Source: a virus
IMG/VR virus record: IMGVR_UViG_3300017437_000077
Coordinates: 1 to 21,033 of that record
Length of the DNA: 21,033 nt
Reading direction: 5' to 3' (one strand)
Shown: positions 1-5,516 of the stretch, piece by piece
Numbering within the stretch: position 1 is the first letter of the stretch
Layout of the letters: each line of letters starts with the position of its first letter
The notes under the pieces: model-generated
Databases searched by the model: none
Told to the model about the DNA's origin: nothing
The model's input: only the letters and a program-made list of their open reading frames with translations
Program-made: the position numbers and the translations under genes

Positions 1-593
1 TCTTTCCACGCCTCGCTTATTTCCTCTGCCACTCGCCGTATCTCAATCTGAAACGCATCAACTTCGTCTGTAAGGATACGGCGAGGAAATATCTGCGCCT
101 CTCCGGTGAGGACTACCTCCTCGCCGTCAATTTCGTCCCACACGATACCGCGAGAGTCTTTGACTTTCTGTACGGTCTCCGTATGGAGCCAAACGAGATG
201 GCAGCTGTCGGGAAGCGATCCGTATGCGGCTCGAATCGCTGCGGCGTAAAAGAGAAGCTGGCCTGAAATATTTACCATTTCCTGCGTCCACGGATTCTTC
301 GATGTTTTATATTCAAGTAAGCGAAACGGATGCGTATCGAATGAATCAAGATACGAGAGCGTGGGAACACCTGCGATCACGGTGCGTATCTCATGCTCGG
401 GGTATCGCAATCGGGGGACGTACTGCACGCTCGGATCATTTCTCTCAAGCAGTTTCGCCACAGCGCCGCCGAACGCCATGTATGCGGTCGGTTCAAATCT
501 TTGGCCCTCGAAGTATTGCCGTTTATATTGCTCGGGGCTTTTGAGCCAGAGGGACATTTGTGTATGCGAGAGATAGGAGCGGGGGAGGTTCAT
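1..593 (-). CDS. PD-(D/E)XK superfamily (RecB/Cas4-type) nuclease, 3' end cut by window edge
   Basis: The first 197 residues are visible and the C-terminus lies beyond the left edge. The N-terminus (RSYLSHTQMSLWLKSPEQYK) matches the entry helix typical of RecB-like PD-(D/E)XK nucleases. The metal-binding core follows: D83 in LSYLD, E94-Y-K96 as the ExK motif, and Q112-xxx-Y116 (QLLFY) as the downstream QxxxY motif. Family members cleave or resect DNA ends with Mg/Mn, so a role in phage recombination or replication is likely. Where many relatives have a His after the first helix (GxxxH), this protein has FGGAVAK, so that ligand seems absent. The start at 593 gives an ATGA overlap with the stop of the upstream gene (590-592) and keeps the family's N-terminal helix; the internal Met at 557 would lose it. 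Its codons look richer in G+C than those of the neighbouring helicase gene. Superfamily call is firm, exact role is inferred. Confidence 0.8.
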   Translation of the reverse strand, partial: MNLPRSYLSHTQMSLWLKSPEQYKRQYFEGQRFEPTAYMAFGGAVAKLLERNDPSVQYVPRLRYPEHEIRTVIAGVPTLSYLDSFDTHPFRLLEYKTSKNPWTQEMVNISGQLLFYAAAIRAAYGSLPDSCHLVWLHTETVQKVKDSRGIVWDEIDGEEVVLTGEAQIFPRRILTDEVDAFQIEIRRVAEEISEAWK

Positions 594-979
594 ACATTAC
601 TGTGTGATTTACGTACCATATCTCTATATTTTAATAACCATTTAGTAATTTGATTACTTATTTTGTTATTGTTGTGTTTGTCCGGATGACAGAGTGAGAT
701 AAGTTTTATTAAATTTTCATTCAATTCCGGCACTATACTTGAGAATGCCGGTGGTTTTTTTTGTTTTGACTGTCGCGGTTCATTGTTATCTTTGCTACAT
801 AAATAACAGGAATCATAGGATGCTTTCTTGAAATTACCACATGTACAAACATTTTCTTCCGGCGTACATTCTTCGCAAATGAACTGATGATCCATTGCAA
901 ACATTTTCATTCCTTGTTCGACTCTTTCTCCGCATGATTGACAACGAGAATCAAATTTTGTAAAAAATGGATTCGGCAT
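590..979 (-). CDS. Zinc-finger protein with C-terminal J-domain-like HPD motif
   Basis: 129 aa. The N-terminal half has four Cys pairs: C13/C16, C35/C38, C45/C47 and C58/C61, consistent with two zinc ribbons. A basic low-complexity linker (about residues 66-78) leads to a C-terminal helical segment LIKLISLCHPDKHNN (HPD at 98-100) followed by another helix (ITKWLLKYRD). An HPD tripeptide between two helices is the signature by which J-domain proteins stimulate DnaK ATPase, and similar 'LCHPDKH' tails occur in small phage zinc proteins. It begins 3 nt after the primase-helicase stop and overlaps the nuclease start by 4 nt, so it belongs to the replication operon. Plausible roles are recruiting host DnaK to the replisome or origin, or single-stranded DNA/protein binding; both are inference. 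The complete J-domain is too short to be certain, as only helices II and III are apparent. Confidence 0.7.
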   Translation of the reverse strand: MPNPFFTKFDSRCQSCGERVEQGMKMFAMDHQFICEECTPEENVCTCGNFKKASYDSCYLCSKDNNEPRQSKQKKPPAFSSIVPELNENLIKLISLCHPDKHNNNKISNQITKWLLKYRDMVRKSHSNV

Positions 980-982
980 ATT

Positions 983-2950
983 TCAAAATATGACATCATT
1001 CCATGTATCTTCAGCTTCTTTTTCTGATTCTTCGAGCTTCCGATACATATAAAATTTTGCATTACCTTTCCCCACTCCTGCTAAATACGCGCCCAGTTTC
1101 GTGCGTGTTGAAACATGGATGAATGATCTATCTTCGAGATCGCGAAGAGCAAGACGGATATTTTTCTCGGAAATCTTTGTCGCGGTTACAAGGTCGGAAA
1201 CGGAAAACCATTTTTCTTCCTGACTTTCAAGTAATTTTAGAATTTTATCTCGCGCGACTTGGAATGAATAAAGGATTGATTGATGCTCGCTTCCAAATTC
1301 AAAACGAACTCCATCGGTGTCAAAGATGCGTATTTCAATCGGTTCTCTTTTTTTTGTCGCCTTGCTTTTCAAGTGCTTTACAATAAGGAAGGTTCCCTCT
1401 TCTCGTTTTTCTTCCTCAAGAGATATATGACCGGAGACTGCTGCATTGATCGCTGTTGATCCGCGTGTTGCTTCAGCATCATCCAATTTTTCGTCTTTAA
1501 GCGGCTTCTTCTTGTGATGGTGCGTAAAAACAACTGTTACGCCTGCGCGGACAAAAATTTTTAGATGATCCATCACTTCCTGCATTTCGGTACTGTCATT
1601 CTCTCTTGCATTATGAATGGAACGAAGAGAATCGAATATCACAAGTGAGATGCCTTGTTTTTGACATTCCGTTAAAATTTCTTGTACACTTTTTTCATTC
1701 AATTTGTATCCTTTCATTATGTAGAAATACACATCAGAGACGTTTTGTTTCGCCCCCAGAAGAAATAATCGAGATTGTATTTCAGATTCAGTGTCTTCTT
1801 CATTCACAAGGAGAACTTTCTGTTTATCTGTTTTGAACATCCCGAGCCACTCCTTTCCATCAGCTATGGAAAGCGCAACATCAAGCGTAAAAAAGGTCTT
1901 CCAGTTATTCGGCGGAGCCGAAATCATATTTATCGCATTCGTTTCAAAGAACGGTTGCAGAGCGAAGCGGACAGGCGGAAATTCTTTACGGACGAAATCG
2001 GCAAGATGGATAAATGGCTCTGGGACTGTCTTGTCTTGTTGTTTCTGTTGTTCCTGTGGTTTTCTCCATGTATAAAATTCTTTTGCTCCTTTGAATGCGG
2101 CTGCGATGGTTCTATCTCGATAATCTTTCCGTTTGTGTGTTTTCTCGCGGCGGCCGAGTGGTGAATGTACCCACAGACGTTCGACGGTCGTGTGATTTCC
2201 TCCGCTCCAAAATACACAGTGCGAGACAAACGCCATATCTGCGGCAGAATCGTCATTATTATATTTGGTGATGTCGCCATGATAGAGGGTTTTAATTTCC
2301 GCACCATTTTTTGAGGTAAACATCTTTTCCAGTACCTCGAAATCGGATGGAGTATATTCATTGTTTCCCGTCTCTTCTTTTGCGTCTTGAAATGGGTCTG
2401 TTTTATCTTTGCCCCATGGGTAACCAAGTATTGTAAGAATGTCTATCGCTTCTTTTGGTTCTATCGTACGGACGGGCTTCGGATCACCAAATGATTGTTC
2501 AGTAACGGTAAAGTATCTTCGCTCGGTATAGCACTCGACAGCTGTGCCATCTTCACTCTCTTTTTTGTGCGCTATGAGCGGACAAGGAGCAGAAAGAGCG
2601 AGAATAATATGCAGCCCTTCCCCACTCGGCGACCTTTCGGTATACGAGTTGGCTTTCTCGAATAACAGTTGCAATGTTTGTTTTTTCGATTCTTTATTGA
2701 GCCAATGATCCAGGTCTATGCCGAGCAGGGTACCATCTAACCCAAATTGAATGCCGATTTTGTCAGAATGTTGTTTTACTTCGGTATATGTGGCCCATGT
2801 TTCGGGATCATCAGCTTTTGCGTGTTCGCCGGAGATTTGGTAAGGAACTTTCGTCATTTTTCCATCGCGCGTTTCAAAACGCCAGTTTACCCATCGTTTT
2901 TCTGCCCCGAAAGTATCACGCAATACTGAGTTGTTCGCGATTTTGTCCAT
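983..2950 (-). CDS. Primase-polymerase (AEP) fused to RecA-like helicase
   Basis: 655 aa, the core phage replication enzyme. Residues 1-175 form an archaeo-eukaryotic primase fold: catalytic D79-x-D81 in GIDLDHW, the SPSGEGLH motif (107-114), and R144/R145-YFTVT. Residues about 230-290 (YNNDDSAADMAFV...RKDYRDRTIAAAF) match the helical domain found behind the primase in NrS-1-type phage polymerases. Residues 310-550 are a RepA/AAA_25-type RecA helicase: a divergent Walker A (SAPPNNWKT, 344-352), VNEED (382-386), Walker B (LVIFDS, 436-441), THHHK (476-480) and RGST (496-499). The last 90 residues look like a winged helix (SVSDLVTATKISEKNIRLALRDLE). It would prime and unwind DNA at the phage origin, which probably lies just upstream (3099-3340). 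It is the first gene of the leftward operon; no Shine-Dalgarno sequence is seen, and its ATG touches the base of a long hairpin (2949-3046). Confidence 0.88.
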   Translation of the reverse strand: MDKIANNSVLRDTFGAEKRWVNWRFETRDGKMTKVPYQISGEHAKADDPETWATYTEVKQHSDKIGIQFGLDGTLLGIDLDHWLNKESKKQTLQLLFEKANSYTERSPSGEGLHIILALSAPCPLIAHKKESEDGTAVECYTERRYFTVTEQSFGDPKPVRTIEPKEAIDILTILGYPWGKDKTDPFQDAKEETGNNEYTPSDFEVLEKMFTSKNGAEIKTLYHGDITKYNNDDSAADMAFVSHCVFWSGGNHTTVERLWVHSPLGRREKTHKRKDYRDRTIAAAFKGAKEFYTWRKPQEQQKQQDKTVPEPFIHLADFVRKEFPPVRFALQPFFETNAINMISAPPNNWKTFFTLDVALSIADGKEWLGMFKTDKQKVLLVNEEDTESEIQSRLFLLGAKQNVSDVYFYIMKGYKLNEKSVQEILTECQKQGISLVIFDSLRSIHNARENDSTEMQEVMDHLKIFVRAGVTVVFTHHHKKKPLKDEKLDDAEATRGSTAINAAVSGHISLEEEKREEGTFLIVKHLKSKATKKREPIEIRIFDTDGVRFEFGSEHQSILYSFQVARDKILKLLESQEEKWFSVSDLVTATKISEKNIRLALRDLEDRSFIHVSTRTKLGAYLAGVGKGNAKFYMYRKLEESEKEAEDTWNDVIF

Positions 2951-3046
2951 AGTTTTTGTAGACTAAAAGGACGTCCCGACCTGAACCGGCACGCGAATGC
3001 CGTGGCTTGCGCCAGTCGGAACGTCCTCTAAAACTACAAAAATAAT
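2949..3046 (-). ncRNA. Branched three-way-junction RNA-like leader element of primase-helicase mRNA
   Basis: Two 32-nt arms (2949-2980 and 3015-3046) are inverted copies with seven mismatches, one of them a G.U wobble. Read on the minus strand they form a 13-bp stem, a symmetric 6x6 internal loop (UUUUAG/UUUAGU) and a 9-bp stem. The 34-nt apical part folds into two further hairpins: UGGC-GCAA-GCCA, closed by a GNRA tetraloop (3003-3014), and CGGCA-UUCGCG-UGCCG (2987-3002), with GUUCAG (2981-2986) as the only unpaired junction strand. The GNRA loop exists only in the leftward transcript, which argues for a folded RNA rather than only a DNA cruciform. It fills nearly the whole predicted 5' leader (transcription start near 3064) and ends at the primase-helicase ATG. 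Cis-regulation of replication-gene translation is the simplest reading; a DNA role in origin function is an alternative. I do not recognise a known RNA class. Confidence 0.6.
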
Positions 3047-3070
3047 CGACGCGATTTCGTTCATTGGTAC

Positions 3071-3097
3071 ATAATACCATGAGTGGTTTTTTGTCAC
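3071..3097 (-). promoter_or_regulatory. Leftward promoter for replication operon
   Basis: On the minus strand a -10 hexamer TATTAT (3071-3076) is preceded by TGG, giving an extended -10 (TGGTATTAT). A -35-like GTGACA lies at 3092-3097. The spacer is short (15 nt), which the extended -10 could compensate. Transcription would start near 3064 and run through the branched leader element into the primase-helicase gene. The DnaA box at 3099-3107 sits directly behind the -35, so an origin-binding protein could influence this promoter. Confidence 0.45.
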
Positions 3098-3098
3098 C

Positions 3099-3107
3099 TG
3101 TGGATAA
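3099..3107 (-). promoter_or_regulatory. DnaA box (TTATCCACA)
   Basis: The minus strand reads TTATCCACA, an exact match to the high-affinity bacterial DnaA box consensus TTATNCACA. It lies between the leftward promoter and the iteron cluster. One perfect 9-mer can occur by chance in a genome, but its position next to iterons and the primase-helicase gene makes host DnaA binding at a phage origin credible. Confidence 0.5.
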
Positions 3108-3152
3108 ACTTTTTTGTCTTAATATAAAACAAAAAGAGAGAGTTGTCTAATT

Positions 3153-3338
3153 TTCTGCTTGGTAAATGCCATTTACCAAGCAGAACTGCTTGGTTCTGCT
3201 TGGTAAATGGGCTTACCAAGCAGAACACGGCTCTGTTGAGCCATTATAGTTTTGCTTGGTTTTGCTTGGTAAAATACCTTTCTGCTTGGTAAATTGCCTG
3301 TATATATATATATATATACAGGCAAGATACCAAGCAGA
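3153..3338. repeat. Iteron cluster, consensus TTCTGCTTGGTAAAT
   Basis: The TGCTTGG core occurs nine times. Full 15-nt forward copies are at 3153-3167, 3194-3208 and 3280-3294. Reverse copies are at 3171-3185 (perfect), 3212-3225 (CTTACC end) and 3327-3338 (ATACC end). Shorter forward copies are at 3186-3193, 3251-3260 and 3261-3274. Copies 3153-3167 and 3171-3185 form a perfect 15-bp inverted repeat with a 3-nt spacer; 3194-3225 forms a second, imperfect one. 3251-3260 and 3261-3270 are tandem 10-nt direct repeats. Spacing is irregular and the orientation mixed, which fits binding sites of a dimeric or multimeric DNA-binding protein. Confidence 0.85.
3294..3325. repeat. 32-nt perfect palindrome with (TA)9 core
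   Basis: TTGCCTG (3294-3300) and CAGGCAA (3319-3325) flank exactly nine TA dinucleotides (3301-3318). The symmetry extends outward through the flanking iterons (3280-3294 forward, 3327-3338 reverse) with only small mismatches, giving arms of about 20 nt on each side of the TA core. Such a block is prone to cruciform extrusion and local melting. It is a candidate DNA-unwinding element. Confidence 0.8.
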
Positions 3339-3401
3339 GGATATTTATGAAAAGTGAAAAGTCATTTTTCTGTGTTTGGTTAATTTATCCCCGTTTATGG
3401 T

Positions 3402-3435
3402 TTAGCAGGGTAAGCAGAAATATGCTATACTAATC
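3402..3435 (+). promoter_or_regulatory. Rightward promoter with extended -10 (TGCTATACT)
   Basis: TGC-TATACT at 3423-3431 is a perfect extended -10. A weak -35-like TTAGCA (3402-3407) lies 18 nt upstream. The following bases make the motif TATACTAATC (3426-3435), which recurs in front of the tail-fibre gene at 20434-20443. The first gene starts at 3441, about ten bases downstream of the -10, so the mRNA would have almost no leader. Confidence 0.5.
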
Positions 3436-3440
3436 AAAAC

Positions 3441-3755
3441 ATGCTTTCTCGTTATCTCCGGCCGCACGAACGCAAGATCAAGCGTGAGCGGAAGATTATG
3501 CGTTTATTGCAATGCAGTGCGGGAACTGCACGGATCATTTGTGGTGTTCTTGACTCGCAGGGAGAAAAGGTGTTGGATGAAGATAAGATTGTTGACGAAT
3601 CTAAAAATCGTCTTTACATGCGAGCGGCCGCAGAGGAGATATATTTTTTAATTAAAAGACTCTTTTTCTCTGAGATACGATATGGTGTTGGAGCGCATGG
3701 GGTGCAGACGCAGATTTTAGAGGTGGTGAAGAAGTACAAGGAGGAACATAGATAG
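3441..3755 (+). CDS. Unknown 104-aa protein, first gene of the rightward operon
   Basis: I do not recognise this protein. The N-terminus is strongly basic (RPHERKIKRERK, residues 7-18), followed by a mixed helical body with an EEIYFLIKRLFF segment and a charged C-terminal helix (VVKKYKEEHR). Basic N-terminus and helical content would suit a small DNA-binding or packaging-accessory protein, but no known domain is visible. The ATG lies only about ten bases from the promoter's -10 box and has no Shine-Dalgarno, suggesting leaderless translation. An internal ATG (residue 20) has no better ribosome site. Its place between the control region and the terminase genes would suit a regulator or small packaging factor; this is inference. 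Confidence 0.6.
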   Translation: MLSRYLRPHERKIKRERKIMRLLQCSAGTARIICGVLDSQGEKVLDEDKIVDESKNRLYMRAAAEEIYFLIKRLFFSEIRYGVGAHGVQTQILEVVKKYKEEHR

Positions 3756-3757
3756 GT

Positions 3758-3883
3758 ATGTTTTTTAGAAACGTATATCCACACTGGTGGCACTATGTTT
3801 TGTGGGCTATGCTTGGCTTCGTAAGCGGGTTCTGTTTTCAAATTGGGATGAATGTGGTTTTTCTTTTGAATGAGTTGATATAA
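3758..3883 (+). CDS. Small single-pass membrane protein (41 aa)
   Basis: The short reading frame runs from ATG 3758 to TAA 3883. The protein starts MFFRNVYPHWWHYVLW and has one hydrophobic segment at about residues 13-38 (VLWAMLGFVSGFCFQIG then MNVVFLL). It starts 2 nt after the preceding stop, with AGGAGG at 3739-3744, about 13 nt upstream, so it is probably translated. Aromatic residues at the N-terminus are typical of membrane-interface anchoring. A holin-like or superinfection-exclusion role is possible, but no endolysin is seen nearby and the function is unknown. Confidence 0.55.
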   Translation: MFFRNVYPHWWHYVLWAMLGFVSGFCFQIGMNVVFLLNELI

Positions 3884-3887
3884 AATT

Positions 3888-4025
3888 ATGCCATATGTAA
3901 TAAAAAAAGGTTCAGGGAAACGCCCTTATAAAATAATCAAAAAGACAACTGGCAAGGTTGTCGGGACTTCGATGTCGAAAGCAAAAGCGCAGGCGAGTGT
4001 GCGAGCGAGATATAGGGGGGAATAA
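3888..4025 (+). CDS. Small basic phage protein (45 aa)
   Basis: The frame runs from ATG 3888 to TAA 4025. The sequence contains YKIIKKTTGKVVGTSMSKAK followed by AQASVRARYRGE. The pattern 'YKVVNKxTGKVhGTxxSKxKAxxQxRAxY' is one I recall from many small basic proteins in phage and virus genomes near packaging or structural genes, with no established role. The protein is rich in Lys/Arg, so nucleic-acid binding is plausible. It lies 4 nt after the membrane protein and about 30 nt before the small terminase gene, so it is cotranscribed with the packaging genes. Confidence 0.65.
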   Translation: MPYVIKKGSGKRPYKIIKKTTGKVVGTSMSKAKAQASVRARYRGE

Positions 4026-4054
4026 AAAAAATAATTGTCAAATTAGTTGTGCAT

Positions 4055-4318
4055 ATGGCAATAAGAAGTGGTACAGGTCAAGGGGGTAAATCAATGCAGG
4101 ATCGTGAATTAGCGACCCGGGTTCGTACTCTTACCTTGAATGAGATTGAGAAGATATTGAAACAAAAAAAATTAGACGAATTTAAGAAAGCAGTTATTTT
4201 ACGACTTGCTGGTTCTATTCTTCCGCGCTTGAATGAGCATGCGGGGCCAGATGGTGAGCCAGTTCAGGTACTTGTAAAATTTATAAATGGAAACGAGAAT
4301 AATAGAAATACCGATTGA
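4055..4318 (+). CDS. Probable terminase small subunit
   Basis: 87 aa from ATG 4055; a GTG at 4049 in frame would add two residues and is less likely. After a Gly/Ser-rich start (RSGTGQGGKS) the protein is mainly helical (TRVRTLTLNEIEKILKQKK, DEFKKAVILRLAGSILPRLN). It then has EHAGPDGEPVQVLVKFI, a C-terminal strand segment I associate with small terminase-like proteins of uncultured phages. Its position directly upstream of, and overlapping by 32 nt, the large terminase gene is the main argument. Small terminase recognises phage DNA and feeds it to the large subunit and portal. At 87 aa it is shorter than most known small subunits (about 140-180 aa), so it may be a reduced or divergent version. 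Confidence 0.6.
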   Translation: MAIRSGTGQGGKSMQDRELATRVRTLTLNEIEKILKQKKLDEFKKAVILRLAGSILPRLNEHAGPDGEPVQVLVKFINGNENNRNTD

Positions 4319-5516
4319 ATTTAAGCGACTCTTTGAAGATTGGTGGCGTGAAGTAGCGATTTATGGCGGCAGGTTTTCACTGAAATCGCATACGACGGCA
4401 CGTTATCTGCTTATAAAAGCGCGGCAGCAAAAAACGCGCGTTGCATGTTTTAGGGAATTTCAAAATTCTATCGCAGAAAGTTCTCATCAGCTTTTGAGAG
4501 AACTTATAAATCAATATGGTCTAACTGATTTTGAAGTTACCAATAATTCAATTTTTAATAAATTAAATGGTTCAGATTTTCTTTTCAAGGGTCTATATCA
4601 CAATGAGCAAAATATAAAATCTACAGAGGGGATTGATATTGCATGGGTTGAGGAGGCACAAACTGTTTCGCAAGAAAGTTTAGAAGTTTTGACTCCTACC
4701 GTACGAAAAGAAAATTCAAAAATTATTTATACATACAACAGATTACTCGAAGATGATCCTGTACATAATCGTCTTGTTATCGAAGGAAGGCCGGACACTC
4801 TTGTAATAAATGTAAATTATGATACCGCGTTAAAATATGGCTTTATACCGGAAGTAATCTTAAAGGAAATTGAAGATGATAAAGAAAAGCGTCCGGCATT
4901 ATATAAACATAAATGGCTTGGTGAGCCATATAGTTTAGAGAGAAGAATCTATAAAGACTGGCAGGAAATAGAATCTATACCACATGAAGCCCGCCTTGAA
5001 GGATATGGTTTAGATTTTGGTTATTTTCCTGATCCTACTGCAATAATAGCTATTTATTATTATAATGGAGGATATATTCTTGACGAAGTTTTTTATCAAG
5101 TAAAGCCAAGTAATGCGGAGATAGCCGATACGTTGAAGAATTTTGAAAAAGGTCTGATTGTGGCTGATAGTGCCGAAAAAGATAGAATTGCAGATATAAA
5201 ATCTTATGGATTAAATATAACTCCAGCTCGTAAGGGTCCCGGATCGGTTCGTGCTGGGATTCATATGGTGCAGGGGTTGAAGATTTCTTATACAAAACAA
5301 AGTAGTAATTTGCGTCAAGAATATAGAAAATATCTATGGCAAATTGACGCAAATGGTAAAATCTTAGCAGGCATACCGGAAGATAAACACAATCATTTGC
5401 TTGATGCCGCACGTTATCGTCTAGAGCTTCTGATCCCCATGCACGTTAGGAGAGATATGATTACACGACATGCTTTGCATAGACAGCATAAGACGAGAGA
5501 AAATATAGCAGTATGA
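4287..5516 (+). CDS. terL: Terminase large subunit, PBSX/Terminase_3 type
   Basis: 409 aa packaging motor. The ATPase domain has a divergent Walker A GGRFSLKS (27-34) and Walker B IDIAWVEEA (116-124) with the catalytic Glu, followed by a coupling-like segment (YTYNRLLEDDP, 148-158). The C-terminal RNase H-like nuclease has its metal ligands at D243 (GLDFGYFPDPTA), D294 (IVADSAEKDR) and D373 (NHLLDAARYRLE). These motifs place it with PBSX-like large terminases. It cuts concatemeric DNA and pumps it into the prohead through the portal. The ATG overlaps the upstream gene by 32 nt and no nearer start is available. Its stop overlaps the start of a 47-aa gene by ATGA. Confidence 0.93.
   Translation: METRIIEIPIEFKRLFEDWWREVAIYGGRFSLKSHTTARYLLIKARQQKTRVACFREFQNSIAESSHQLLRELINQYGLTDFEVTNNSIFNKLNGSDFLFKGLYHNEQNIKSTEGIDIAWVEEAQTVSQESLEVLTPTVRKENSKIIYTYNRLLEDDPVHNRLVIEGRPDTLVINVNYDTALKYGFIPEVILKEIEDDKEKRPALYKHKWLGEPYSLERRIYKDWQEIESIPHEARLEGYGLDFGYFPDPTAIIAIYYYNGGYILDEVFYQVKPSNAEIADTLKNFEKGLIVADSAEKDRIADIKSYGLNITPARKGPGSVRAGIHMVQGLKISYTKQSSNLRQEYRKYLWQIDANGKILAGIPEDKHNHLLDAARYRLELLIPMHVRRDMITRHALHRQHKTRENIAV

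Larger units (their letters stand above)
3099..3340. other. Putative phage replication origin / divergent control region
   Basis: Within about 240 nt of gene-free DNA there is a DnaA box (3099-3107), nine iteron cores (3153-3338) and a (TA)9 palindrome (3294-3325) that could melt or extrude easily. The region separates the leftward primase-helicase operon from the rightward structural genes. Iterons beside a replication initiator gene plus an AT-rich unwinding element is the classical origin layout. The same sites could instead be operators for a regulator that switches between the two transcription directions. The protein that binds the iterons is not evident in the window. Confidence 0.5.

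Noticed and set aside
224-653. Plus-strand frames of 71-106 residues opposite the nuclease gene
   Set aside because: Shadows of the nuclease, whose catalytic motifs are recognisable on the minus strand.
1606-2427. Several plus-strand and alternate minus-strand frames within the primase-helicase gene
   Set aside because: They lie fully within a gene whose domains are clear, and their translations are low-complexity Phe/Cys/Ser-rich shadows.
2949-3046. tRNA or intrinsic terminator
   Set aside because: No anticodon arm, no CCA-type acceptor and no T-loop geometry; neither strand has a T-run directly after the stem. A mobile-element end is also unlikely since no transposase is present.
3153-3340. 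CRISPR-like repeat array
   Set aside because: Repeats are only 7-15 nt conserved, occur in both orientations and have irregular spacing with no unique spacers of constant length; no cas genes are nearby.
3347-3433. 28-residue reading frame with AGAGG ahead of its ATG
   Set aside because: It lies across the rightward promoter, has no recognisable character, and a chance frame of this length is expected; a weak possibility as a leader peptide remains.
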